From contig JBBAKX010000002.1 in the NCBI GenBank assembly GCA_040403315.1, positions 434,001 through 498,000 on the forward strand: a stretch of 64,000 nucleotides of DNA, given 5' to 3'. Origin of the DNA: CAMCXT01 sp040403315. Its GTDB lineage: Bacteria > Bacteroidota > Bacteroidia > M30B66. The notes beneath the pieces are model-generated. The model was given only the letters and a program-made list of their open reading frames with translations, was not told the origin of the DNA and made no database searches. Below, piece by piece: positions 8,963 through 18,502 of this stretch; the first letter of the stretch is position 1; each line of letters starts with the position of its first letter. The translations under genes and the position numbers were made by a program.

Positions 8963-11074
8963 ATGAAAAAACTTCTACTTAACCTGATTCTCGTTCACTT
9001 TGCTGCGGTACTTTTCGCTCAAGGCCCAGGAAGCATTGCCTTTTTAGGTTTTCAAACCAATGCTCCAGATGGTTTTGCATTTGTGAATTTGCAAGTTCTT
9101 GCACCCAATACTGTGATCAATTTCACCGACAATGGTTGGGATGGAAGCGCTTTGTTTGCCAATGAAAATACACTCACATGGACAAGTCCAGTTACCAATC
9201 TTCCTGCAGGATCGGTGATGTACATTTACAATAGTCTCAACGATGAAGGCATTCTCGACGGACCAGGAACTGTTTCAGGTGCATTGCCTAATTTATCCGC
9301 TTCTGGCGACCAACTTCTTGCCTACACAGGAAGTTCTGCTGCACCAACTTTTGTGGCAGCTATATCAAACACGAATTTCCTTGCCGTTTGCAATGCTGCT
9401 GTAGCTCCAGTGAATAACTCAACTTGCTTGCCTTCAACGCTCGAAATTGGACAAACCGCGCAAAATCCGATCAACAATGATGTTCCAACCACCAATATGT
9501 TTTTCAATATTGGATCATTCACCGGAACGCCAGCAGAACTCATTGCTGCTCTGATGAACAACAACAACTGGACCAGCTCGAACGATATCAATGTTGCAGG
9601 TGCCGGACAATGGCCAGGTTGGAATTTCAATGTTAATCCGCCAGCACCAGCTTCGGTTTCGATCGTTTCTGGAAACCTTGATATTATTGAAGGTGCTGCA
9701 GCAAGCACGATAACGATCAACCTGAGTGCACCTGCGTTTGGAACGCAGACACTTTCGGTGAGCATTTCAGGCAATATCACATCAGCCGATGTAGAAACAA
9801 ATCCAGCTGGATCTTCCAATACAATTCCAATTTCAATTCCTTCAGGCGCTACATCGGTTACATTTACTTTGTCGGCACTTGCAGATGGAATTACAGAAGG
9901 ATCTGAAACAGGAACCTTGACCTTATCCAATTTATCTTCAGGATTGGTGGTTGGTTCACTTTCAAATATTTCAATTGAAATCAATGAGCCAAGTGATGTG
10001 TCGATTGTTTCGTTTCAAGATGCGTCGATCCAACTGAATGAAACAGACGGTTCTGCAAGCTTCAATCTTTTGTTTGAGCCTGCAACCAATTCGGAGCAAT
10101 CGGTTACCTTTTCTTTGGCTTACAGCTCGAATTTAACCAACACTGATTTCGTTTTGTATCCCGAGCAAACGGAGCTTTTCACAGTAACCATTCCAGCTGG
10201 TGCAACTGATTACACCTTCGATTTTCTTTCTGCTGACGACAATATTGTTGAAGCCGATGAAACGTTAACCATCAGCATCAATAGCACAAGTGGAGCATTG
10301 GTTGTTGGTACACAACAAACGGTTGAAATCACGATTTTAGAGAACGATCAGGAATTACTTCCGCAGGGGTTGTTCATCAACGAAGTGCAAGCTTCAAATG
10401 TGAGTGATATTGAAGTTTTCAGTGGAATTCATAGCGATTGGATTGAAATCTACAATGCGTCGAACCAAGCGGTTGATTTGGCTGGATTGTATTTAAGCGA
10501 TGATGAAAATGATCCTTACAAATTTCAGTTCCCTGTAGGATTTTCTGAAACCATCGTTCCTGCCAACGGGTTTATCTTGGCTTGGGCCGATGATTCAACC
10601 GAAGCTGGTCCGATGCACTTGAATTTTAAAATCAGCAGTTCGGGCGAGAAAATTGGAATCTATGGCATGGCGAATCAAGCGGTTATCATAGACACTATTA
10701 CAGTTCCTGCCCTTCTTGATGATGAGTCGTTTGGTTTGTTAACTGATGGAGGCGATGCTAGAGTATTGTTCCTTGCGAGCACCACCACCCCTGGATTATC
10801 GAATCTTCAATCTGGTATTTTAGAAACTTCGAGTACTTCTGGAATTTTATTGTTTCCAATACCTGCTTCTGAGTATTTAACTTGTGTGAACAACCAAAAT
10901 TCTAACTGCGAGATTGAGCTCTTTTCGGTGAGTGGTGTAAAAATTTCCGACTTTAACCTTCAAGGCAACCAAACCTCAACAGTTAACACATCGATCTTGG
11001 CTTCGGGCGTGTATTTTTTAGTATCAAGATCAGAAAGTTCAATTGTTAGAACTCCATTCGTAGTTCGGCATTAA
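8963..11074 (+). CDS. T9SS type A cargo protein with PDGFxFV module, Calx-beta repeats and lamin-tail domain
   Basis: This 703-residue protein has a signal peptide (about residues 1-19, ending FAQ). The first ~200 residues form a module beginning GSIAFLGFQTNAPDGFAFV and containing FTDNGWDG and SGDQLLAYTG; a similar module lies inside the giant protein at 11568. Two Calx-beta repeats follow at ~230-340 and ~342-455 (EGSETGTLTL, EADETLTIS). A lamin-tail domain spans ~470-600 (LFINEVQ, HSDWIEIYNAS), and a type A sorting domain occupies the last ~75 residues. It starts 12 nt after the porin and is followed by a strong hairpin, so it probably ends the operon. No catalytic motif is seen. It may bind substrate or calcium, which is inference from the Calx-beta fold. 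Confidence 0.85.
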   Translation: MKKLLLNLILVHFAAVLFAQGPGSIAFLGFQTNAPDGFAFVNLQVLAPNTVINFTDNGWDGSALFANENTLTWTSPVTNLPAGSVMYIYNSLNDEGILDGPGTVSGALPNLSASGDQLLAYTGSSAAPTFVAAISNTNFLAVCNAAVAPVNNSTCLPSTLEIGQTAQNPINNDVPTTNMFFNIGSFTGTPAELIAALMNNNNWTSSNDINVAGAGQWPGWNFNVNPPAPASVSIVSGNLDIIEGAAASTITINLSAPAFGTQTLSVSISGNITSADVETNPAGSSNTIPISIPSGATSVTFTLSALADGITEGSETGTLTLSNLSSGLVVGSLSNISIEINEPSDVSIVSFQDASIQLNETDGSASFNLLFEPATNSEQSVTFSLAYSSNLTNTDFVLYPEQTELFTVTIPAGATDYTFDFLSADDNIVEADETLTISINSTSGALVVGTQQTVEITILENDQELLPQGLFINEVQASNVSDIEVFSGIHSDWIEIYNASNQAVDLAGLYLSDDENDPYKFQFPVGFSETIVPANGFILAWADDSTEAGPMHLNFKISSSGEKIGIYGMANQAVIIDTITVPALLDDESFGLLTDGGDARVLFLASTTTPGLSNLQSGILETSSTSGILLFPIPASEYLTCVNNQNSNCEIELFSVSGVKISDFNLQGNQTSTVNTSILASGVYFLVSRSESSIVRTPFVVRH

Positions 11075-11082
11075 TCAATTAT

Positions 11083-11126
11083 AAAGCCCAAGGATAACCA
11101 TTTACTTGAATTTATCCTTGGGCCTT
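11083..11126 (+). terminator. Hairpin terminator after the 4.3-11 kb gene run
   Basis: A perfect 12-bp stem is formed by GCCCAAGGATAA (11086-11097) and its complement (11112-11123), right after the stop at 11074. The T tract is short and interrupted, so termination may be incomplete. Confidence 0.65.
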
Positions 11127-11567
11127 ACCTGCAACTAAAAACTGATTATCAGCAGCTTATGCACCATTGAACAAACAACATACAATTGTATTTTATTCAA
11201 TAATTTCCGTTTTATACTATTGAAAATTCAACGATAATAAGATTGAATACGAATCAATCAACTACAATACTGATTGATTGATAGTCTCGCATTTGATTAT
11301 CTTAATGTTAACGAGTCATTAAGCGAGTCTATTGAAAATAACGCCACTATGTCTACTTCAAGTACAGTTAACGAAGCCCGATCAACAATCAAAACACTAA
11401 TAACCAAATAGTTAAATAGAAGCTCCTGTTAATTACTAACACACAGTTGTCAATTAACCGACTCTTAACCTGACCCAAACTAAGAGGTTACACCCGCTTC
11501 GTTACTTTACATCGCATTAAAAAAAGAAGTGAAACTTAACCAAACCCTTCATATCAAACAACCAATT
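11127..11567 (+). other. Long non-coding upstream region of the giant T9SS protein
   Basis: About 440 bases without a convincing gene. It is very AT-rich and contains two inverted repeats: AATCAATCA (11252-11260) with TGATTGATT (11271-11279), and CTCTTA with TAAGAG shortly before the gene. A 20-codon ATG-initiated frame at 11349-11411 is present but has no further support. The region most likely holds the promoter and a 5' leader for the gene at 11568. No perfect TAnnTTTG element was found; TTACTTTAC near 11505 is the closest. Confidence 0.4.
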
Positions 11568-14500
11568 ATGGAAACAACTACGTTTTCGAATGCTGGTAGT
11601 TCAAGCTTGAGAAGATTCTTTACAACGGGTCTTTTGCTTTTACTACTTACTCTTGGGAATAATCTCTGGAGTCAGGTTATCTTTACTAGAGCCTTCACTG
11701 GAACTGGCGCCTGTCCAACACAAGACAATGCTGCGCTTTCTGGAACAGGCTGGAGTGCTCCTTCTGTAACTAGAAGCACTGCTGGAGTTACTTGTAACGT
11801 CACAAACAACGTAATGAACAACTCGTTTACTGCTACAGGTGCAACAATCGATGCTACCAAATTTGTGGAGTTTACCTTTACTGTTAACTCAGGCTACCAA
11901 GCAACGTTGTCATCTGCATCATTTTCATCACAAAGGTCTGGTACTGGTCCTGCAAGCGCTAGAATCGCGCACAACAATTCAGGTAACTTTACAACAGACT
12001 TTCAGAATTTCTCGCCACCAACTACAATCGCGGCTACAAACTTTGATTTTACCGATTTTACTGTTACTGGTCCTGCAACTACAACCTTCCGTATTTTTGG
12101 ATGGGGTAACACAGGTGGTACCTTAAGATTTGATGACTTGTCTTTAGTAGGATCTGTAACATCAACCACTTCACCAGGAATTTCTGTTTCTTCAACTAGC
12201 TTAAACAATGTTGTTGTTGTGAATGGCGGAGGAGCTTCACCAGCTGTTACTTTCAATGTTGGTGGAAATAACCTAACTGGCAACCTTATCGTTACACCTC
12301 CTGTAAGTATCGAAATGTCGGTTGTTGGTGCTGGCGGTCCTTACACATTTAACAACTCAACACCTATTTCTTTAACTCCTGCTTCTGGAACAGTTGCATC
12401 TACGCCTGTTTGGGCTAGAATTGCTGCTGGATCTCCAGCTGGAATTTTTGCGAATAACATTGTAACCTCTACAACTGGGGCTCCAAATGAGAACACCGTT
12501 TTTAACGGACAAGTATTTACACCTCCAAGTGTTGTAATTAATCAAGGGTACAATGCAAGTGGTAACAACCCAGCTGGTACTGAGTGGTATGAATTGCTTA
12601 CGCTTCAGAATGTTGATATGCGTAACTGGATTTTCCGCGATTATTCTGGCGGTGCACCAAATACTGCAGATCAATTGTTGTTCAACAACATCGCTTTTTG
12701 GAGCAATATTCCTGCAGGAACTTATATCGTGATCTACCAACCAGGTTTTACTACACCAGTAGAAGATTTGGATCCATCAGACGATGGAGTTATCAGAGTT
12801 CAAGCTTGTAACGCTACGTATTTCACACAAACAGCATCTCCTTGCGTGGGCGCAACTGGAAATTCAATGGCAATGAATGCAACGCAAGACGCACTTCAAA
12901 TTGTGAATGCTTCTGCTACTGTTATCCATTCTATGGAGTGGAATTCAAGTGCAACTGAATATTCAGGTGCTAACATAGTTCGTTACCCGAAGATTTTTTT
13001 AAACAACAGTACATTGGCACCTGCAGGTATTGCTGCTACAGCTTCTTCTTGGATGGTTAGTGCAAATGGTGTTGACGATTTCTACAACAATGCGAATGTA
13101 GCTGAAAGCGGACTTCAAACTCTTGCAAACTCTACAGAAGGTCTTGCAAATGATGCAACTCAAAGTGCTTGGGTGTGCGGAACAGTTCGTGGCATCACTG
13201 AACCAAGTGTAGCGGCATCAGCGCTAAATTGCACGGGTGTTACCAGTAACGACATTACCTTTAACTGGACAAATGGAAATGGGTCTAGAAGATTGATCGT
13301 TCAGCGTTCAGGTGCAGCTGCAGTTGCTCCAATCGATGGTACCAACTACACTGTTGGTGGTACAACCGGAGCTGGAAACTCTATCATTTATTCAGGAACA
13401 GGTGTTAACACATTGAATATCACTAGCCTTTCTGCTTCAACTTCGTACACATTCGATGTTTATGAAATCAATGGTACTGGGGAGTGTATCAACTATGCAC
13501 CAGCTGCAAGCGTAACTCAATTAACAGCTGTTGGAACGAGCATTACCCTTGATCCAATTGCTGGAACACCTTTCTGTGTTTCTCCAACTTCATTGTCGGC
13601 ATCTTTAACTGCTGATTTCACAACATTAGGGACATTTAACGTTGGAAATACATTTACTGTGCAGCTTTCAAGTGCTGCTGGTTCATTTGCTACACCAATC
13701 AACATTGGTTCTGGTTCTACAACGGGAATTTTTGCCACCATTCCTGCAGGAACTGCAGCGGGTGCTGGTTACTTAATCAGAGTTGTTAGTTCAGATCCAT
13801 TCACTGCTTCCACAACACAAGCAATCACAATCAATGCTGCACCAGTAAACGTTTCAGGTCAATCGGCATTGTCAGGTTCTTCTGCTGCAACAATCAACTG
13901 GACCAACCCAACTGTAGGTTGTTTCAACGATATCATGATTGTAGCGAAAGCGACTGCATTTACTGCAGCTGTTCCAACTGGAAATACACTTGTTTCGAAT
14001 TCTAACAACTTCACAGATGTTACTAACGATCTTTTCGATGGTGGTGTTGTAGTTTACAAAGGAAGCACTCCAGGCCAGGTAATTACTGGTTTAACCAATG
14101 GAACGGCTTATAACTTCAAAATCTTTACACGTACAGGAAACGATTGGAGCAATGGTGTTGTAGTAACTGCTACACCTGTTTTCACTCTTAATGTTGGAGA
14201 TATCCAATTTATTGGAATGAATACAGCTGCACCTGATGGGTTCTCATTCGTAACATGGGTAAACATTCCAGCAGGTGCTGTTATCAAGTTCATGGACAAT
14301 GGATTCTTAGCTGGTGTTTCTGCTACAGCTACAAACAATTGCCGTTGTTCTGAAAATGTAATGACATGGACTGCACCAGTTGGAGGTGTTGCTATCGGAA
14401 GAGTTGTTAATATTCTTGATGCAGATGCTACTGCAAATGCTGTTGCAAACATTGGAACATGTGTTGGCGAATTAAATGGTTTGTCGAACAGTGGAGATCA

Positions 14501-17500
14501 GATTTTTGCATTTACTGGAGCTTCTCCTGCCAATGCAAATCCTACAACTTTCTCAGGAAGCATTATTGCAGCGATTAATTTACACCCAACTTTGAACTTC
14601 ATTACAACTGGAATTGCAAGTTCGAACACCTCTTACTTACCTACAGAACTTTCTGCAGTGCCAGAATCAAATATTTCATTTACTGGCTCTGCTCTAAATG
14701 TGGCTTACACAAGTTCACGTTCAAACCAAACAACTTGGGCAGCTTACAAACCAATTGTAGACGCAAACGCGAACTTTACCACTTCAAGTACAGCTACAAA
14801 TCCTTTCAGCACAACGAACTTTACCCTTTCATCTGGTTTGCCTGATGTTCAATTGAACGTTAGTGCTACATCTGGAACAGAAGCAGGTTCTACCGTGATT
14901 ACACTAACAGCAGCAGTTACAGGAACTACAGTAGCTCCTCAAACAGTTGATGTTTCGGTATCAGGAACTGGAATTACAGCAACTGACTATGTATTGAGCA
15001 ACACAACGATCACAATTCCTGCAGGCGTAAACCCAACAGGAACAGTAACGTTCACAATTTCGAACGACGTTAATGCTGAAGGTATCGAAACTGCAGAAAT
15101 TTCTATCCTTAACCCATCTGCTGGTTTAGAATTGGGAACTTTCATTTTACGTGAAGTTGCGATTACAGACAACGACGTTCCGAACTTGGTGATTACAGAA
15201 ATCATGTATGATGGTCCAAGTACAGACAATGAGTGGATCGAATTCCACAACGCTGGAACAACTCCAGTTACAATCAACAACTTGTTCCAATTAACAAGCA
15301 CAAACAACCCTTGGACTTACACATTTACAGGAACAACAGTAATGCCTGCAGGTGCTTACTTCACAGTTCAAGTTGGAACTAACGGTTCATTCCCATTCAC
15401 TCCAACATTCGTGGGATTTGCAACTGGTACCGATCGTTTACAAAACACATCATCAACCATCACTTTGAAATTTAACAGCTTGAACGTGGATGTTGTTACT
15501 TACGGTAACGGTGCTCCATGGCCTGGTGTACTTGCGAACGGTGGTGGTAGTTCAGTTTCTTTGAACCAAGTATCAGCAGATAACGCACTTGGAGCAAACT
15601 GGGGTGCTTGTTACATCGGTGGAACACCAAATGCAGCAAACATCAACTGTAGTTCTACAATTTACTACACTGTTTCTTCTGGTAATGTTACCGATGCAAT
15701 TTGGTCTACCCTACCAGCTGGTCCAGCAATTTATGCTAACTTCAGCAGCGGAACCGATCTAGTTGTTCAAAACGGACACACTGTATTGATGAACAATGCT
15801 TCTGCAGTTCCTGTTAGAAACCTTACCATTAATGGTGCTACTGGTAAAGTATGGAGAAACAGTACAGTTTCAACCAACATGACTTACTTTAGCTTATATG
15901 GTAACCTTGTGAATAATGGTAAAATCGGAAATGGAAATACTTTCGATGCGGTTGGTTTGAACATTGAAGGTACAAACTGTACAATCAGCGGAAGCGGTAC
16001 TTTCAACCTTGGTCGTTTGAGAAAGAACGAAAACGTTAATGCTTCAAGTACAGTAACAATCAATACCAGCACAGCCTTCAACCTTCGTTTCCCAGGAACT
16101 ACTATCTATAACAATTTCACTGGTGCAACTACATTCAATGTAATCATCCCTGCTGGAAAATTTGTAAATGTATTCGGAGATGGTTCTATCAACGGAGATG
16201 TTTCAATCGACGGAGTAGATGGTTTAGGAATTGGCGAACGCGCAGGATTGATTACTGTAAACGGAACACTTCGTGTACTTGGTAAAATTTATGCCCTAAC
16301 CAATAATACCACAGCTTTGAGTGGTATCCTAATCGGATCAACTGGTTCAGTAAATACACGTGACTTGGATTTAAGAATAGACGGCGCTTCTGATATCGGA
16401 TTCTCTATGAACGTAACTGCAGGTGGAAAACTTACTGTTAACGGAACCATGAGAAACCTTGCTGGTACGTTCAATTCTAACAACGGACTTATCCTTACTT
16501 CTGGCGCTTCATTGCTACACGGTGTTGGAACCCCAGGTTTAGGTGCTGATCCGGGCGCTGACGTTACTGGAAACGTAACTGTCAAACGTATCGGTTCTAC
16601 TACTGTTGGATCATACAATTTCTGGTCATCACCAGTTTCAGGTTCGAACCTTACTTCAATCGGAAATGGTGGTCTTTACCAAGGAAGTGCATTGAGCACT
16701 TATGCTTACGATCCTAACTCTGCAAATGGATTTACAGTAGAAGGTTACCGCGCAGGATGGATGTCACAAACACTCTCAAATGGTATGGCACCAGCTGCAG
16801 GTTACATAACAACTGCTGCAGGAACTGCAACATTCGTAGGACCAGTAAACAATGGTAACATCAACCTTCCATTAGTTCAAGGGGCATTCACCCGCTTCAA
16901 CTTGGTTGGAAATCCTTATCCATGCGCAATTAGTACAGGTTCATTCCTAGCTGCAAACACAACGCAAATTGCTGGTGCTGTTTATTTCTGGGATGATGAT
17001 GAATCAATTGGAGCTGGTTATTCTGACGCAGATTACATCGTAACTAACGCTCTGGGAACAAGTGGAACTGGTGGAAACGGAAACGCAGCCAACTTCCTTG
17101 GAAACATTGCTTCTGGACAAGGTTTCTTCGTAGAAGCACTTCCTGCAGGAACTCAAGTGAACTTCACCAATGCTATGCGTAACAACGACAACGCATTCTT
17201 CTTCGATGCTAACAGCATCCAAAAGATGTGGGTAAAGGTGAGCAACAACGAAGGTCTTCAGAACGAAACTTTGATCGCTTTCTTGGATGAAGCTACCGAC
17301 AATCCTGATCATCAATTTGATGCACACAAACTTCCAGGTAACGAATTTATCAGCATCTACTCAACCAACGAAACTGAAAACTTCGCTATTCAAGCTTGGA
17401 AAAACATCACCAACGAACGTGTAATCGGTCTTGGCGTTGAAGCTACAGTAACTGGAATGCATGCAATCGGAATTCCTAGAATCGAGAATATCGATGCTAC

Positions 17501-18368
17501 AACTTTGGTTTACTTAGAAGATACAGAAGCAGGCGCATACCACAACTTGCGCAATGGTGATTACCAATTCCAAGTGAATGAGGCGGTATCAGGAACTGGT
17601 CGTTTCTTCTTACACTTCATCAAAGCGGTTGAAGTTGCTGCTACTGCAGAAACATGCAACAGCAACGACGGAAGCATCCAATTGAATGGTACACCAAACA
17701 TTTGGAGCTACAGCCTTGTAAACGCAAACAATGAAACAATCTCTGAAGGTGCAATCGAAACTGAAACTACTATCAACAGTCTTGATGCAGGAAACTACAC
17801 ATTGCGTTTCCACGCTTTCGACGGTTACACAACTATTCAGAATGTGGAAGTAGTTGCTGGTGCTCCAGTTCAAGTTGAAGTATTAGCAATCACCAATACA
17901 ACTGTAGGTGAAGTTGCAAGCTTTACTGCAAACTCAGTGAATGCAACCGAAATCACTTGGAACTTTGGCGATGGTTCGGCTGAAACAACTGGTAACGTAG
18001 TATCTCATACTTATGATATGCCAGGTCTTTACACCGTAACTGCTTCTGCTACAAACGGTGCATGTGCTGCTGTAAATCAGCAAACTATCGCAATTACAGC
18101 GAACACAACCAGCATCAACCAAGTAATCAGCGAAACTGTGAACATCTACCCTAACCCTGCAAACAACTTCTTCACGATCACATTGAACAAAGAAGTGAAA
18201 GCAGTAGTAGAAATCACTGATCTTGCTGGTAAACTTATCCGCACTGAAAATATCAATGGTCAAATGCCAAACGTGATCTCTACAAGTGAGCTTTCAAATG
18301 GTATCTACTTATTGAACATCAGCAGTAACGATACAACCGAAACCATCAAACTTTCGGTTAACCACTAA
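11568..18368 (+). CDS. Giant multidomain T9SS type A surface protein (2266 aa)
   Basis: The ATG at 11568 is preferred over an upstream GTG because it places a basic segment and hydrophobic LLLLLLTLG stretch as the signal peptide (ending LWSQ). In approximate order the protein holds an N-terminal beta-rich region, a lamin-tail-like part (~320-480, EWYELL), a fibronectin III-like segment (~550-650), the PDGFSFV/MDNGF module (~875-1085), a Calx-beta repeat (~1095-1200) and a lamin-tail domain (~1205-1360; ITEIMYDG, EWIEFHNAG). A long beta-helix-like stretch, a PKD domain near 2110 (WNFGDGS) and a type A sorting domain (IYPNPANNFF, GIYLLNIS) complete it. By eye, Asn, Phe and Tyr codons in the second half end mostly in C, unlike neighbouring genes, which suggests strong expression. 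It is probably a major adhesin or surface-layer-like protein, which is inference. It has a long upstream leader and its own terminator. Confidence 0.88.
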   Translation: METTTFSNAGSSSLRRFFTTGLLLLLLTLGNNLWSQVIFTRAFTGTGACPTQDNAALSGTGWSAPSVTRSTAGVTCNVTNNVMNNSFTATGATIDATKFVEFTFTVNSGYQATLSSASFSSQRSGTGPASARIAHNNSGNFTTDFQNFSPPTTIAATNFDFTDFTVTGPATTTFRIFGWGNTGGTLRFDDLSLVGSVTSTTSPGISVSSTSLNNVVVVNGGGASPAVTFNVGGNNLTGNLIVTPPVSIEMSVVGAGGPYTFNNSTPISLTPASGTVASTPVWARIAAGSPAGIFANNIVTSTTGAPNENTVFNGQVFTPPSVVINQGYNASGNNPAGTEWYELLTLQNVDMRNWIFRDYSGGAPNTADQLLFNNIAFWSNIPAGTYIVIYQPGFTTPVEDLDPSDDGVIRVQACNATYFTQTASPCVGATGNSMAMNATQDALQIVNASATVIHSMEWNSSATEYSGANIVRYPKIFLNNSTLAPAGIAATASSWMVSANGVDDFYNNANVAESGLQTLANSTEGLANDATQSAWVCGTVRGITEPSVAASALNCTGVTSNDITFNWTNGNGSRRLIVQRSGAAAVAPIDGTNYTVGGTTGAGNSIIYSGTGVNTLNITSLSASTSYTFDVYEINGTGECINYAPAASVTQLTAVGTSITLDPIAGTPFCVSPTSLSASLTADFTTLGTFNVGNTFTVQLSSAAGSFATPINIGSGSTTGIFATIPAGTAAGAGYLIRVVSSDPFTASTTQAITINAAPVNVSGQSALSGSSAATINWTNPTVGCFNDIMIVAKATAFTAAVPTGNTLVSNSNNFTDVTNDLFDGGVVVYKGSTPGQVITGLTNGTAYNFKIFTRTGNDWSNGVVVTATPVFTLNVGDIQFIGMNTAAPDGFSFVTWVNIPAGAVIKFMDNGFLAGVSATATNNCRCSENVMTWTAPVGGVAIGRVVNILDADATANAVANIGTCVGELNGLSNSGDQIFAFTGASPANANPTTFSGSIIAAINLHPTLNFITTGIASSNTSYLPTELSAVPESNISFTGSALNVAYTSSRSNQTTWAAYKPIVDANANFTTSSTATNPFSTTNFTLSSGLPDVQLNVSATSGTEAGSTVITLTAAVTGTTVAPQTVDVSVSGTGITATDYVLSNTTITIPAGVNPTGTVTFTISNDVNAEGIETAEISILNPSAGLELGTFILREVAITDNDVPNLVITEIMYDGPSTDNEWIEFHNAGTTPVTINNLFQLTSTNNPWTYTFTGTTVMPAGAYFTVQVGTNGSFPFTPTFVGFATGTDRLQNTSSTITLKFNSLNVDVVTYGNGAPWPGVLANGGGSSVSLNQVSADNALGANWGACYIGGTPNAANINCSSTIYYTVSSGNVTDAIWSTLPAGPAIYANFSSGTDLVVQNGHTVLMNNASAVPVRNLTINGATGKVWRNSTVSTNMTYFSLYGNLVNNGKIGNGNTFDAVGLNIEGTNCTISGSGTFNLGRLRKNENVNASSTVTINTSTAFNLRFPGTTIYNNFTGATTFNVIIPAGKFVNVFGDGSINGDVSIDGVDGLGIGERAGLITVNGTLRVLGKIYALTNNTTALSGILIGSTGSVNTRDLDLRIDGASDIGFSMNVTAGGKLTVNGTMRNLAGTFNSNNGLILTSGASLLHGVGTPGLGADPGADVTGNVTVKRIGSTTVGSYNFWSSPVSGSNLTSIGNGGLYQGSALSTYAYDPNSANGFTVEGYRAGWMSQTLSNGMAPAAGYITTAAGTATFVGPVNNGNINLPLVQGAFTRFNLVGNPYPCAISTGSFLAANTTQIAGAVYFWDDDESIGAGYSDADYIVTNALGTSGTGGNGNAANFLGNIASGQGFFVEALPAGTQVNFTNAMRNNDNAFFFDANSIQKMWVKVSNNEGLQNETLIAFLDEATDNPDHQFDAHKLPGNEFISIYSTNETENFAIQAWKNITNERVIGLGVEATVTGMHAIGIPRIENIDATTLVYLEDTEAGAYHNLRNGDYQFQVNEAVSGTGRFFLHFIKAVEVAATAETCNSNDGSIQLNGTPNIWSYSLVNANNETISEGAIETETTINSLDAGNYTLRFHAFDGYTTIQNVEVVAGAPVQVEVLAITNTTVGEVASFTANSVNATEITWNFGDGSAETTGNVVSHTYDMPGLYTVTASATNGACAAVNQQTIAITANTTSINQVISETVNIYPNPANNFFTITLNKEVKAVVEITDLAGKLIRTENINGQMPNVISTSELSNGIYLLNISSNDTTETIKLSVNH

Positions 18369-18387
18369 ACTGAATTAACCTTTTACG

Positions 18388-18420
18388 AAGCCACCTTGAG
18401 CAATCAGGGTGGCTTTTTTA
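18388..18420 (+). terminator. Rho-independent terminator of the giant surface protein gene
   Basis: An 8-bp perfect stem, AAGCCACC (18388-18395) with GGTGGCTT (18408-18415), runs straight into a T tract 20 nt after the stop codon. Confidence 0.9.
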
Positions 18421-18461
18421 TTTATGTATATCAAGGTTAAAATTATCTATAGAAATATTTT

Positions 18462-18498
18462 TATATGTTTGTACATATATTGTTTGTACATATATTTG
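18462..18498 (+). promoter_or_regulatory. Bacteroidota promoter with overlapping operator-like repeats for pirin-yceI
   Basis: TTTG at 18468-18471 and TATATTTG at 18491-18498 match the -33 and -7 elements with a 19-nt spacer, the consensus layout. The -33 box is itself part of a 7-bp inverted repeat, TATATGT (18462-18468) and ACATATA (18473-18479). A 14-bp sequence beginning TTTGTACATATA occurs twice in tandem (18468 and 18483). The -7 box ends only 4 nt before the ATG, so the mRNA should be leaderless or nearly so. A repressor binding site over the promoter is the natural reading. Confidence 0.75.
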
Positions 18499-18502
18499 CG
18501 TC

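Noticed and set aside
9322..9984. Long minus-strand frame inside the Calx-beta protein
   Set aside because: It is a shadow of the real plus-strand gene, which has full domain support.
11349..11411. 20-codon frame in the leader of the giant surface protein
   Set aside because: Too short and unsupported; it could be a leader peptide but nothing shows it.
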